From an uncultured Oscillospiraceae bacterium (GTDB lineage: Bacteria; Bacillota; Clostridia; Oscillospirales; Oscillospiraceae), in contig CAKTOX010000003.1 of the NCBI GenBank assembly GCA_934590355.1, forward strand, positions 1-64,000: a DNA stretch of 64,000 nt, given 5' to 3'. Below the pieces are notes generated by a model, which did not search any database, had not been told where the DNA came from, and was given only the letters and a program-made list of their open reading frames with translations. This document shows positions 16,774 through 27,236 of the stretch, piece after piece (the first letter of the stretch is position 1; each line of letters begins with the position of its first letter). Position numbers and translations under genes: made by a program.

Positions 16774-19125
16774 GTGAGCGTTGAGTTTAACGGCGGCGTA
16801 TTCTCGCTCTCAACGGAGAATACGAGCTACATATTCCGCGTGACTGAATATAAGCACCTTGAGCATATCCACTACGGTGAGCGGGTGGCGGCGTCCGATG
16901 CCGAGGCACTGTCGGTAAAGCACGATATTCAGGTCGGCAGCAGCGTCATGTATGATAAATCGGATGACTGCTATTGCCTTGATAGCCTCTGCCTTGAGTG
17001 GTCGGGTGTGGGCAGGGGAGACTACCGCCAAACACCTATTGAGGCCAAAATGCCCGACGGCAGCTTCTCCTCGGACTTTCTCTATGAAGGGCATGAGATA
17101 GTAAAGGGCTGCGTCCCTATGGACAGCCTGCCGAGCGCATACGACGACGGTGAGTGCGCCGAAACGCTTGTTATACATATGAAGGAGCGGGACAGAGCGG
17201 TCGAGTTGACGCTTTACTACACCGTGTTTTCCGCGTCCGACGTCATATCGCGCCGCTGCGTGATAAAGAACAATTGTGAGGGCGATGTTTCCCTGCGCCG
17301 CATCATGAGCATGAGCCTCGATATGCCCGAGCGCGGCTTTCTCATGCACAGCTTTGACGGCGGCTGGATAAAGGAAACGCACAGACACATTCGTCCGGTG
17401 GAGTACGGAATGTACGTCAATTCCTCGACCACGGGCGCATCCTCAAACAGACATAACCCCGGCTTCCTGCTCTCGGAAAAATTCACCGGCGAGGACAGCG
17501 GCAGGGCGTGGGGCTTTAACCTCGTTTACAGCGGCAACCATTTCGGACTCGTCGAGAAGTCGAATAACGACCTTGTGCGCATCCAGCTCGGCATAAATCC
17601 CCATTGCTTCGACTGGACGCTGCACCGCGGCGAGAGCTTTGAAACGCCCGAAGCGGTGATGACCTTTTCTGCGCACGGCTTCAACGGACTCAGTGCAAAC
17701 TTTCACGACTTTGTCAACAACAATATCGTGCGCGGTGATTGGAAAAATATCGAGCGACCGGTGCTTATAAACAATTGGGAAGCCTGTTTTTTTAAGTTCA
17801 CCCGCGGAAAGCTCCTGAAACTGGCACGCAGAGCGAAAAAACTCGGCGTGGAGCTTTTCGTCCTTGACGACGGCTGGTTCGGAGCGCGAAACAGCGATAC
17901 GGCGGGGCTGGGTGACTATGACGTTAATCTGAGGAAGCTGCCGGGCGGCCTCGGAAAATTTGCCGACGATATAGAAAGACTCGGCATGAAATTCGGGCTT
18001 TGGTTCGAGCCGGAGAGCGTGAACGTCGACTCCGAGCTCTACCGTGCGCATCCGGATTGGGCGATAACTCCGCCTGTGGGCGAGCCCTGCTTCGGCAGAA
18101 ATCAGCTTTTGCTTGACCTCACCCGAAAGGAAGTGCGTGATTACATCGTCGAAAGCGTCGGAAAAACGCTCGACGGCGCTAAAATTAGCTACGTCAAATG
18201 GGATATGAACAGGCATATGTCCGACGCGTATTCGCCGCTGCTTTCCAATCAGGGCGAGTTTGCACACCGCTATATTCTGGGGCTTTACGAGGTGCTTGAT
18301 CGCATTTTCACCCCGCGGTCGCATATTCTTTTGGAAAGCTGCTCTTCGGGCGGCAACCGCTTTGACCTCGGTATGCTGTGCTTTTCGCCGCAGGTGTGGT
18401 CGTCTGACGATACTGACCCCATAGAGCGACTTGACATTCAGAGCGGGCTTTCGTATCTCTATCCGCAGTCGACCATGGGCGCTCACGTTTCCGCGGCTCC
18501 TCATCAGCAGACCCTGCGCGACACACCGCTTTCCACGCGCTTTAACGTCGCCTCCTTCGGCGACCTCGGCTATGAGCTGGAGCTCAAATTCATGACTCAT
18601 GCGGAGCTCAAGGAGCTGCGCGGGCAAGTAGAGTTTTACAAGGCGCACCGCAAAACACTCCAGTTCGGCAGGTTTTACCGCTTTGACGAGCGCAAGAGCA
18701 ACAAGGTGCATTGGCAGGTGTCCTCCCGCGACGGGAAAGAGCATATAGTCGGACATTTTCAGAAGCTGTGCACTGCATCGGAAGGGCCGGATATGCTGTC
18801 CGTCAAGGGGCTTGAGCCGACGCGGCGCTATCGCCTTTGCTGCAAAAAGCAGAGCATTTTCATAAAGAGGCTCGGCGGACTTGTCAAGCACGTCATGCCC
18901 GTTGAGCTCGACCCGGACGGCTTTATACTGCGCACTGCGAATAAATTCATAACCATGCCCGACGGCGCGGAGGACTTTACTGCGTCGGGGGCTGCGCTCA
19001 TGTCCGGCGTGGGGCTCAATAACCAATTCCTCGGCACGGGCTATAACGAAAGGCTGCATATGCTCGGGGATTTCGGCAGCGCCCTGTACACGATAGAAAT
19101 GGAGGATCAGCATGAAAAAACCTAA
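16774..19125 (+). CDS. alpha-galactosidase, GH36
   Basis: 783 aa, GTG start with GGAGGTGG eight bases upstream. GH36 features are present: an N-terminal beta-sandwich with HIHYGE-like strands, LFVLDDGWFGAR, LWFEPESVN, the nucleophile region VKWDMNR (Asp), SCSSGGNRFD, and the acid/base region WSSDDTDP. It hydrolyses terminal alpha-1,6-galactose from raffinose, stachyose and melibiose. No signal peptide is seen, so it acts inside the cell on imported oligosaccharides. It overlaps the next small membrane-protein gene by 14 bases. No sugar transporter is adjacent. Confidence 0.93.
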   Translation: MSVEFNGGVFSLSTENTSYIFRVTEYKHLEHIHYGERVAASDAEALSVKHDIQVGSSVMYDKSDDCYCLDSLCLEWSGVGRGDYRQTPIEAKMPDGSFSSDFLYEGHEIVKGCVPMDSLPSAYDDGECAETLVIHMKERDRAVELTLYYTVFSASDVISRRCVIKNNCEGDVSLRRIMSMSLDMPERGFLMHSFDGGWIKETHRHIRPVEYGMYVNSSTTGASSNRHNPGFLLSEKFTGEDSGRAWGFNLVYSGNHFGLVEKSNNDLVRIQLGINPHCFDWTLHRGESFETPEAVMTFSAHGFNGLSANFHDFVNNNIVRGDWKNIERPVLINNWEACFFKFTRGKLLKLARRAKKLGVELFVLDDGWFGARNSDTAGLGDYDVNLRKLPGGLGKFADDIERLGMKFGLWFEPESVNVDSELYRAHPDWAITPPVGEPCFGRNQLLLDLTRKEVRDYIVESVGKTLDGAKISYVKWDMNRHMSDAYSPLLSNQGEFAHRYILGLYEVLDRIFTPRSHILLESCSSGGNRFDLGMLCFSPQVWSSDDTDPIERLDIQSGLSYLYPQSTMGAHVSAAPHQQTLRDTPLSTRFNVASFGDLGYELELKFMTHAELKELRGQVEFYKAHRKTLQFGRFYRFDERKSNKVHWQVSSRDGKEHIVGHFQKLCTASEGPDMLSVKGLEPTRRYRLCCKKQSIFIKRLGGLVKHVMPVELDPDGFILRTANKFITMPDGAEDFTASGAALMSGVGLNNQFLGTGYNERLHMLGDFGSALYTIEMEDQHEKT

Positions 19126-19597
19126 GCTCAGCGCATATCAGACTGCGGTGGAGCTGCTCAGTATTTTACTCATGGCGGCGACGCTTGTTTATGCGCTCGT
19201 GACCTTTCCGTCCCTGCCCGCAAAAATCGCGGGACACTTTAACGCCGCGGGAGAGATAACAAGCTACAGCGGCAAGGGCAGCATATGGCTGCTTTTCGGC
19301 ATAGAGCTTATCATGTACGTCATGATGACGGCGTTTATGTGCACGCCCTCACTGACGGAAAAGCCCAATATGCCGTGGGACATGGATGAAAGCTATAAGC
19401 GCGACATAGCCGCGGAAACGATAAGCCTTTTGGGAGAGTGCAAGCTGCTGTGCCTTGCGATGTTTTCGTATATGATATGGAGCCTTGCGCAGCAGCGGCC
19501 GCTCTCGCTCAAGGCGATCCTTATCCTTTGCGTGCTGATGCTTGCAGATATTGTTTTCCGCCTAATAAACATATCCAAATATAAAAAAACACCGTGA
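19112..19597 (+). CDS. DUF1648 (SdpI-like) membrane protein
   Basis: 161 aa with four hydrophobic segments. After the first helix comes LPAKIAGHFNAAGEI, the DUF1648 signature (Pro, His-Phe, Gly). DUF1648 occurs in SdpI-type immunity proteins and small permease-like proteins; activity is unknown. The start overlaps the alpha-galactosidase gene, with GGAGGATCAGC as ribosome site, so the two are coupled. The stop codon TGA lies inside the terminator hairpin. Confidence 0.8.
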   Translation: MKKPKLSAYQTAVELLSILLMAATLVYALVTFPSLPAKIAGHFNAAGEITSYSGKGSIWLLFGIELIMYVMMTAFMCTPSLTEKPNMPWDMDESYKRDIAAETISLLGECKLLCLAMFSYMIWSLAQQRPLSLKAILILCVLMLADIVFRLINISKYKKTP

Positions 19598-19614
19598 ATT
19601 CACGGTGTTTTTTG
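19584..19614 (+). terminator. terminator overlapping the DUF1648 gene stop
   Basis: Perfect palindrome AAAAAACACCGTGA/TCACGGTGTTTTTT. The TGA stop at 19595-19597 forms part of the stem, so termination and translation ends are superposed. Confidence 0.85.
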
Positions 19615-19629
19615 CGTATATCGGCTTAA

Positions 19630-20652
19630 TTATTTTGCAATAAAAATATTGTCCTCGCAGATGTCGGAGAGAGTGGGGGTGCCGCACATGGTCATGGTGT
19701 CACGAAGCTGGGAGACGATCCTGTCCATGTAGACCTTGAAGCCCTCCTCGCCCTCGACATAGATGAAGGGAACGACGGGGCGGCCTATGAGCACCGCGTC
19801 CGCGCCCATGGCGATGGCCTTGAATACGTCAACGCCGCTGCGGATGCCGCCGTCAACGAAGATCTTGACCTTGCCCTTAACGGCCTTTGCGATAGCGGGC
19901 AGCACCTCTGCGGTAGCGGGGCAGCAGCCCTGAACTCTGCCGCCGTGGTTGGAAACGACGATGGCGCTCGCGCCGGCTTCAACTGCCTTCTCTGCGCCCT
20001 TGACGGTCATGATGCCCTTGACGATAAACGGCATCTTCGCGTGGTCTATTATCTCGCGCATCTCCTCAACGGACTTGGAGCCCGCGTTGGGGTTCATTGC
20101 CTTGAGGAAGGGCAGACCCGCGCCGTCAACGTCCATGGCTGCGGCGAAAATGCCGAGCTCGTTGAGCAGGTCGATCTTCTCGAAAACAAACTCCTTGTTC
20201 CATGGCTTTATCGTCGGGATGCCCATTCCGCCGATGGCAGCCATGTCCTTTGCTGCGTTCTGCATAACGGCGGGATCGACGCCGTCGCCGGTGAGTGCGC
20301 AAATGCCATAGTCAGCTGCGGCGTTAATGAGAATGTGGTTGTAGCTCAGGTCGTTGTGCTTGTCGCCGTAATGCATATTCAGAGCGCCGAGCGGGGCAAT
20401 GAAGATGGGAGCGGTGAACTTCTTACCGAACAGCTCAAAGGAAGTGTCGACGTCGGCGTTGGGGCAGAGAGTGTCCATGTTCACAAATATCTCCTGCCAC
20501 TTGTCGTAGTTTCTTGCGGCGGTGTTGCCGGGCACCTTGCTGCCGGGGCCGGGCATGGCATTTCCGCACGCTCTGCCGTTGCAGACGGGGCAAGCCTTGC
20601 AAATGGGGCCGACCTCGCCCGCCGCCTTCTTGAGAATTTCGTTGTAGTCCAT
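19630..20652 (-). CDS. FMN-dependent alpha-hydroxy-acid dehydrogenase (LldD/lactate-oxidase-like)
   Basis: 340 aa. TIM-barrel FMN enzyme motifs are present: FTAPIFIAPLGALN, PFIVKGIMTVKGAEKA with the flavin lysine, VSNHGGRVQG with catalytic His and substrate Arg, IFVDGGIRSGVDVFKA, and GADAVLIGRP. This family oxidises L-2-hydroxy acids such as lactate or glycolate to 2-oxo acids. Unlike classical members it starts with a cysteine cluster (Cys18, 21, 24 and 29) that could bind a metal or Fe-S centre and give an electron exit other than oxygen, fitting an anaerobe; this is an inference. ATG follows GGAGG. No electron carrier gene adjoins. Confidence 0.88.
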   Translation of the reverse strand: MDYNEILKKAAGEVGPICKACPVCNGRACGNAMPGPGSKVPGNTAARNYDKWQEIFVNMDTLCPNADVDTSFELFGKKFTAPIFIAPLGALNMHYGDKHNDLSYNHILINAAADYGICALTGDGVDPAVMQNAAKDMAAIGGMGIPTIKPWNKEFVFEKIDLLNELGIFAAAMDVDGAGLPFLKAMNPNAGSKSVEEMREIIDHAKMPFIVKGIMTVKGAEKAVEAGASAIVVSNHGGRVQGCCPATAEVLPAIAKAVKGKVKIFVDGGIRSGVDVFKAIAMGADAVLIGRPVVPFIYVEGEEGFKVYMDRIVSQLRDTMTMCGTPTLSDICEDNIFIAK

Positions 20653-20699
20653 GATGTAACCTCCTGTGTATATTTGCTTTTTATTATTTATTATATATG

Positions 20700-21581
20700 T
20701 CAGACACCGGTCAGGTCAAAGTCCGGTATCATGTCATCCGTAGCGGCGGCAGTGTCCTGCCAGAAGCCGTATTCAATGCCGCGGCAAAGCATATAGTCGA
20801 TAAGACGCTCGTTGAGCTCCTGCGAAACGGTTTCCTGAAGCTCGGGAAAGCGCTCCGTATCGGGCATGGGCGTAAACTGCGCCATGAGCGAGAATAAAAC
20901 CCTTTCGCCCGGGAAATTATCCGCAACGAAGTCTATTGCCGCGCGGCTGTTTTGCTCTGCCTCGGGCAGAATAAGATGGCGGATAAGCACGCCCTTTTGC
21001 AGCATACCGTTGTCATCTAACACGAAAGACCCCGTCTGGCGGTACATTTCCTTGATCGCCGCCTTGGCCGCCTCGGGGTAATCGGGCGCGGCGGAGTATC
21101 GCCTTGCAAGCTCGGAGTCTGCGTATTTAAAATCGGGCATATATATCTGCACAAGCCCCTCGAGCCTTTTTAAAGCCTTAACGCTGTCATAGCCGGAGCT
21201 GTTCCACGCAACGGGAATACGAAGCCGAGCCATGCCGAGTGCCTTGACTATGGCGTCGGTATAGTGCGTGGGAGTTACGAGATTTATATTATGAACCCCT
21301 TCGTCCTGAAGTTCAAGAAAAATATCGCGCAGTCTTTCAACGGAAACGGTCTTGCCGACCCTCCCGCGGCTTATCTCGTGGTTTTGACAGAACACGCATT
21401 TGAGATTGCAGCCGGAGAAGAAAACGGTGCCGCTGCCTTTTTCGCCGCTTATGCAGGGCTCCTCGCCGAAGTGAGCGGCGGCTCTGGCGATGCGCGGCAG
21501 GGCGGGGGAGGCGCACACCCCTGCGGGGGAGTATTCACTTCTTTCGGCGCCGCATTGGCGCGGACATAGCTTGCAGATCAT
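20700..21581 (-). CDS. radical SAM protein, pyruvate-formate-lyase-activase-like
   Basis: 293 aa. ATG at 21581 with GAGG upstream is preferred to 21632. The N-terminus has CKLCPRQCGAER, a cysteine-rich stretch. The radical SAM triad is in SGCNLKCVFCQNHEIS (CxxxCxxC), which binds a 4Fe-4S cluster and S-adenosylmethionine. TPTHYTDAIV and VAWNSSGYDS follow, as in the uncharacterised PflA-like group found widely in Clostridia. It likely activates a glycyl-radical or related protein, but no partner is adjacent; the true target is unknown. Confidence 0.85.
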   Translation of the reverse strand: MICKLCPRQCGAERSEYSPAGVCASPALPRIARAAAHFGEEPCISGEKGSGTVFFSGCNLKCVFCQNHEISRGRVGKTVSVERLRDIFLELQDEGVHNINLVTPTHYTDAIVKALGMARLRIPVAWNSSGYDSVKALKRLEGLVQIYMPDFKYADSELARRYSAAPDYPEAAKAAIKEMYRQTGSFVLDDNGMLQKGVLIRHLILPEAEQNSRAAIDFVADNFPGERVLFSLMAQFTPMPDTERFPELQETVSQELNERLIDYMLCRGIEYGFWQDTAAATDDMIPDFDLTGV

Positions 21582-21690
21582 TTTTTCCTCTTTCAAGATG
21601 TGCAGATTGTCGGTTTGAGGTGCGTTTGACAAGCCCCTCGGAGCGGAAAGTTGTCAAAAATGCAACAAATATCAAAAATATCAAAATAGT

Positions 21691-21720
21691 TCATGATTTT
21701 TGCGAAAAGTGTGCTAATAT
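21691..21720 (+). promoter_or_regulatory. possible extended -10 promoter of the trmL-glycolysis operon
   Basis: TGCTAATAT (extended -10 form, TAATAT at 21715-21720) with a weak TCATGA 18 bases upstream. It is the only plausible sigma-A site in the AT-rich gap before trmL. Confidence 0.4.
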
Positions 21721-21763
21721 ATAGCTGTAAAAGAGATATTTGATAACGAAATGGGATAAGATA

Positions 21764-22261
21764 ATGCTGAACATCGTGCTTCTCGAGCCTGAAATACCGC
21801 ATAACACCGGCGCAATTGCCAGAACCTGCGCGGCAACGGGCGCGCACCTTCATCTTATAAAGCCCTTGGGCTTTGACATATCCGATAAGGCGGTCAGGCG
21901 CTGCGGCCTTGACTATTGGCATCTGGTCGATATAAGCGTGTACGAAAACCTCGACGAATACCTTGAGAAAAACGGCGATGAGGATCTTTGGCTTGCAACG
22001 ACCAAGGCGCCGCGGGCATATTGCGATGCCGACCTTTCCGGCGAGAACGTGAGCATAATGCTCGGCAAGGAAACCGCGGGGCTGCCCGAGGAGCTGCGCG
22101 AGCGGTATTATGACAGATGCATAAGGATCCCAATGGTAAGCGAGGCTCGAAGCCTCAATCTTTCAAACTCCGCCGCGATACTCGCATATGAGGCTCTGCG
22201 TCAGCAGGGCTTTCCCGGACTCATGAACACGGGGTCCATGGCAAATAATATCAGTTATTAA
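21764..22261 (+). CDS. trmL: tRNA (cytidine(34)-2'-O)-methyltransferase, SPOUT family
   Basis: 165 aa. ATG at 21764 is chosen because MLNIVLLEPEIPHNTGAIAR is the standard TrmL N-terminus; a TTG 24 bases upstream is in frame. SPOUT knot motifs are present: LGKETAGLPEE and RIPMVSEARSLNLSNSAAI. It 2'-O-methylates the wobble nucleotide of tRNA-Leu isoacceptors using SAM. The ribosome site (GGGATAAG) is weak. It sits 50 bases before pgk in the same direction and probably shares the transcript. Confidence 0.92.
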   Translation: MLNIVLLEPEIPHNTGAIARTCAATGAHLHLIKPLGFDISDKAVRRCGLDYWHLVDISVYENLDEYLEKNGDEDLWLATTKAPRAYCDADLSGENVSIMLGKETAGLPEELRERYYDRCIRIPMVSEARSLNLSNSAAILAYEALRQQGFPGLMNTGSMANNISY

Positions 22262-22311
22262 GTAAATTTTCAATACCGTGTCGGAATTTTCCGACGGAAA
22301 GGAGCTTTATT

Positions 22312-23505
<1,194 letters not shown>

Positions 23506-23517
23506 GGAGGGTATATC

Positions 23518-24297
23518 ATGAATACCAAATACAGAAAGACAATTATAGCCGGCAACTGGAAAATGAACATGCTCGTGAGCGACGTTAAGCCCTTTATCGA
23601 CGAGATAAAGCCGCTCATGCCCAAGGTCAAGTCTTGCGAGACCGTGCTGTGCGTTCCCGCAGTCAACATCGCGGCAATGCTCAAGGCGGGTAAGGAAACC
23701 AAAATAGCCGTCGGTGCGCAGGACGTTTCCAAGCACGAAAAGGGCGCATACACCGGTGAAATTTCCGCAAGCCAGCTTTCCGATGCAGGCGTTAAGTACT
23801 GCATCGTCGGCCACTCCGAGCGCCGCGAGTATCACGGTGAGGACGATATGCTTGTAAACGCAAAGACCCGTGCACTTCTCGAAAAGGGCATCAATCCGAT
23901 AATCTGCGTCGGCGAGAGCCTTGAGCAGCGCGAGATGGAGCTGACCATGGCTCACATAAACTATCAGGTGCGCGCGGCACTGCACGGAGTCGATGCAACC
24001 GCACTGCGCCGCTGCGTCATCGCATATGAGCCCATCTGGGCGATCGGCACCGGCAAGACCGCAACCAGCGAGCAGGCTCAGGAGGTCTGCTGCTATATCC
24101 GCTCCATCATCCGTGATATGTACGGCGCACGCCCCGCAAGAAGCGTCAGCATTCTCTACGGCGGCAGCATGAACGCCAAAAACGCAGCCGAGCTTCTGGC
24201 CCAGCCCGACGTTGACGGCGGTCTCATAGGCGGAGCGTCGCTCAAGCCTGCCGATTTTGCGACTATCGTCGCTGCTGCGAGGGAAGAAAATGAGTAA
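23518..24297 (+). CDS. tpiA: triosephosphate isomerase
   Basis: 259 aa. Catalytic residues are visible: GNWKMN (Lys), VGHSERREY (His) and AYEPIWAIGTGKTA (Glu), plus phosphate-binding ILYGGSMNAKNA. It interconverts glyceraldehyde 3-phosphate and dihydroxyacetone phosphate. AGGAGGG precedes the start, and the 3' end overlaps gpmI by 8 bases, so translation is coupled. Confidence 0.98.
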   Translation: MNTKYRKTIIAGNWKMNMLVSDVKPFIDEIKPLMPKVKSCETVLCVPAVNIAAMLKAGKETKIAVGAQDVSKHEKGAYTGEISASQLSDAGVKYCIVGHSERREYHGEDDMLVNAKTRALLEKGINPIICVGESLEQREMELTMAHINYQVRAALHGVDATALRRCVIAYEPIWAIGTGKTATSEQAQEVCCYIRSIIRDMYGARPARSVSILYGGSMNAKNAAELLAQPDVDGGLIGGASLKPADFATIVAAAREENE

Positions 24298-25807
24298 GTG
24301 CGTTCTCGTTATAATGGACGGCTTCGGCATAGCTCCGGCAGGCGGCGGAAACGCCATAAGCCTTGCCGAAAAGCCCAATCTTGACAGGATATTTGCCGAA
24401 AACGCACACACCACTCTTTCCGCCTCCGGCCTTGACGTCGGTCTGCCGGACGGTCAGATGGGCAACAGCGAGGTCGGCCATACCAATATCGGAGCGGGCA
24501 GAGTTGTATTTCAGGATCTGCCGCGCATAAGCAACGCGATCTCCGACGGCAGCTTTTTCGAAAATCCCGCCTATGTCAAGGCGATGGACGATGCCAAGGC
24601 AAACGGCAAGGCATTGCACGTCATGGGGCTTCTCTCCGACGGCGGAGTGCACAGCCACATTGAGCACATCTTTGCCGCTCTCGACATGGCAAAGCGCCGC
24701 GGACTTGACAAGGTGTTTGTTCACTGCTTCCTTGACGGACGCGACGTTCCGCCCAGAAGTGCGGCAGAGTATGTAAAGCAGCTTGCAGACAAGTGCGCGA
24801 GCCTCGGAAACGCCCAAATAGCAACGCTTCAGGGCAGATTCTACGGTATGGACCGCGACAAGCGCTGGGACAGAGTGGAGCTTGCATATAACGCCATCGT
24901 CTGCGGCGAGGGCGTCAACGAGTCCGACCCCGTCAAGGCGGTCGAGGACAGCTACGCCGCCGACGTGTCCGACGAATTCGTAAAGCCCGTCGTGTGCAGA
25001 CCCGACGGCGTCATAAACGAGGGCGACAGCGTTATATTCATGAACTTCCGCCCCGACCGCGCAAGAGAGATAACGTGGGCGCTCAACCTGCCCGATTTTG
25101 ACGGCTTTGTGCGCAAAAAGACCGTGTATCCCCTCAGCTTCGTCTGCACCGCGCAGTACGACGAGGCGCTCACGCTGCCCATTGCCTATCCTCCCGAAAA
25201 GCTCGAGAGTACGCTCGGCGAGATAGTCTCGGAAAAGGGCTATAAGCAGTTCCGTGTTGCCGAAACAGAGAAGTACGCCCATGTTACGTTCTTCTTTAAC
25301 GGCGGCGTAGAGAAGCCCTGCGAGGGCGAGGAGAGATGCCTTGTCCCGTCTCCCAAGCAGTTCCCGACCTACGACCTCATTCCCGAAATGAGCGCAGCCG
25401 CGGTCGCCGACAAGTGCGTTGAGGCCATTAAGAGCGATAAGTATGAGATGATCATCTGCAACTTCGCAAACTGCGACATGGTCGGCCACACCGGCGTTCT
25501 GGACGCTGCCGTCAAGGCGGTGGAGACCGTTGACGAGTGCATGGGCAAGGTGTACGATGCGGCAAAGAGTATGCCGGACACGGTCCTGTGCGTGACTGCC
25601 GACCACGGCAACGCCGACTGTATGCTCAACCCCGACGGGAAAATAAATACCGCACATACTACCAATCCCGTCCCGTTTGTGGTATGCTGTGACGGTGTTA
25701 AGCTCAGAGACTCCGGACGCCTTTCGGACATTGCGCCGACGATGCTCGACATTATGGGCATCGCCCAGCCCGCAGTCATGAGCGGTAAAACGCTTATAGT
25801 TAAATAA
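24290..25807 (+). CDS. gpmI: 2,3-bisphosphoglycerate-independent phosphoglycerate mutase
   Basis: 505 aa, the usual iPGM size. ATG at 24290 gives the standard MSKCVLVIMDGFGIAPAGGG start and overlaps the tpiA end. The active-site serine is Ser60 in QMGNSEVGHTNIGAG; metal ligands are in VTADHGNADCM and NCDMVGHTGV. It is an Mn-dependent alkaline-phosphatase-fold enzyme converting 3- to 2-phosphoglycerate, common in spore-formers. Confidence 0.97.
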   Translation: MSKCVLVIMDGFGIAPAGGGNAISLAEKPNLDRIFAENAHTTLSASGLDVGLPDGQMGNSEVGHTNIGAGRVVFQDLPRISNAISDGSFFENPAYVKAMDDAKANGKALHVMGLLSDGGVHSHIEHIFAALDMAKRRGLDKVFVHCFLDGRDVPPRSAAEYVKQLADKCASLGNAQIATLQGRFYGMDRDKRWDRVELAYNAIVCGEGVNESDPVKAVEDSYAADVSDEFVKPVVCRPDGVINEGDSVIFMNFRPDRAREITWALNLPDFDGFVRKKTVYPLSFVCTAQYDEALTLPIAYPPEKLESTLGEIVSEKGYKQFRVAETEKYAHVTFFFNGGVEKPCEGEERCLVPSPKQFPTYDLIPEMSAAAVADKCVEAIKSDKYEMIICNFANCDMVGHTGVLDAAVKAVETVDECMGKVYDAAKSMPDTVLCVTADHGNADCMLNPDGKINTAHTTNPVPFVVCCDGVKLRDSGRLSDIAPTMLDIMGIAQPAVMSGKTLIVK

Positions 25808-25835
25808 AATGGATAAATAAGAAGGAGATAACGAA

Positions 25836-27125
25836 ATGAAACAGTATTTTGAGATTGTTGACGTAATGGCAAGAGAGATCCTTGACTCCCGCGGCAACCC
25901 GACTGTCGAGGTCGAGGTCACCCTCGATGACGGCACCGTCGGCCGTGCAGCAGTCCCCTCCGGCGCATCCACCGGTATGTACGAGGCCTGCGAGCTGCGC
26001 GACGGCGACAAGAGCCGTTACGGCGGCAAGGGCGTCAGCAAGGCAGTTGAGAACGTAAACGGCGAGATTGCGGAAGCAATGGTCGGCCTGAACGTGCTCG
26101 ATCAGCCCGGCATCGACAAGATGCTCATCGAGATAGACGGCACCCCCAACAAGTCCCGCCTCGGCGCAAACGCCATTCTCGGCGTATCCCTCGCCTGCGC
26201 ACGCGCAGCGGCAGAGGCTACCGGCCAGAGCCTTTATAACTACATCGGCGGCGTAAACGCCAAGACCCTGCCCGTTCCCATGATGAACGTCCTCAACGGC
26301 GGCGCACACGCGACCGGCTCCAACGTCGATATCCAGGAGTTCATGATCATGCCCGTCAGCGCAAAGAGCTGGAAGGAGGCACTGCGTATGTGCGCAGAGG
26401 TCTTCCACGCGCTCAAGAAGGTCGTTCCCGCATCCGGCGTGGGCGATGAGGGCGGCTATGCTCCCAACCTTGATTCCGACGAGGACGCGCTCAAGGCTCT
26501 CGTAACCGCAATGGAAAAGGCAGGCTACAAGCCCGGCGAGGACTTCAAGATCGCAATCGACGGCGCAGTATCCGATTGGTACAGCGAGGAAGATAAGTGC
26601 TACCACCTGCCCAAGCGCGGCACCGTCATGACCAGCGAGCAGATGGTCGATATGTGGGAAGGTTTTGTTGACAAGTACCCCATCATCTCCATCGAGGACG
26701 GCATGGGCGAGAACGACTGGGAAGGCTGGCAGACGATGACCAAGCGCCTCGGCCACAAGATCCAGATCGTCGGCGACGACCTGTTCGTCACCAACACCGA
26801 GCGCATCAAGAAGGGCATCTCCATGGGCGCTGCAAACGCAGTCCTCATCAAGGTCAACCAGATCGGCACCCTGACCGAGACCCTCGACGCTATCCAGATG
26901 GCACACCGTGCAGGCTGGACCGCAGTTGTTTCTCACCGCTCCGGCGAGACCGAGGATACCACCATTGCCGACATCTCCGTTGCAGTCAACGCAGGTCAGA
27001 TCAAGACCGGCGCACCCAGCCGCACCGACCGCGTCTGCAAGTACAACCAGCTTCTGCGTATCGAAGACGAGCTGTTCGACGTTGCAACCTACCCCGGGAT
27101 GGACGCTTTCTTCTCCATCAGATAA
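25836..27125 (+). CDS. eno: enolase
   Basis: 429 aa. Enolase signatures are present: ARQILDSRGNPTVEVEV-like start (AREILDSRGNPTVEVEVTL), SGASTGMYEACELRD, the metal/active region SIEDGMGENDWEGW, DDLFVTN, LIKVNQIGTLTET and AVVSHRSGETEDT. It dehydrates 2-phosphoglycerate to phosphoenolpyruvate with Mg. AAGGAG is 7 bases before ATG. Codon use is the most biased in the window. It is the last gene before a strong terminator. Confidence 0.98.
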   Translation: MKQYFEIVDVMAREILDSRGNPTVEVEVTLDDGTVGRAAVPSGASTGMYEACELRDGDKSRYGGKGVSKAVENVNGEIAEAMVGLNVLDQPGIDKMLIEIDGTPNKSRLGANAILGVSLACARAAAEATGQSLYNYIGGVNAKTLPVPMMNVLNGGAHATGSNVDIQEFMIMPVSAKSWKEALRMCAEVFHALKKVVPASGVGDEGGYAPNLDSDEDALKALVTAMEKAGYKPGEDFKIAIDGAVSDWYSEEDKCYHLPKRGTVMTSEQMVDMWEGFVDKYPIISIEDGMGENDWEGWQTMTKRLGHKIQIVGDDLFVTNTERIKKGISMGAANAVLIKVNQIGTLTETLDAIQMAHRAGWTAVVSHRSGETEDTTIADISVAVNAGQIKTGAPSRTDRVCKYNQLLRIEDELFDVATYPGMDAFFSIR

Positions 27126-27142
27126 TTTGACCCTATGAATTC

Positions 27143-27176
27143 AGTGTCCGGAAGGAAAACTTCCGGACACTTTTTT
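27143..27176 (+). terminator. terminator of the glycolytic operon
   Basis: AGTGTCCGGAAG-GAAAA-CTTCCGGACACT, a 12-bp perfect stem followed by six T residues. Confidence 0.95.
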
Positions 27177-27236
27177 CTTGTGCGTCGCATTTTCCTGTGC
27201 TAAAATATTTCCATGCTTTGCAAAGGAGAAATGCCC

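Noticed and set aside
17443..19113. Minus-strand frame of 556 codons opposite alpha-galactosidase
   Set aside because: Shadow of the GH36 gene; no recognisable protein features.
22279..22296. Short inverted repeat (GTCGGAA/TTCCGAC) between trmL and pgk considered as a terminator
   Set aside because: Only 7 bp with no T run and directly next to the pgk ribosome site; a weak mRNA structure at most.
24263..26936. Long minus-strand frames opposite gpmI and eno
   Set aside because: Same codon-bias artefact; the sense frames are unmistakable gpmI and eno.
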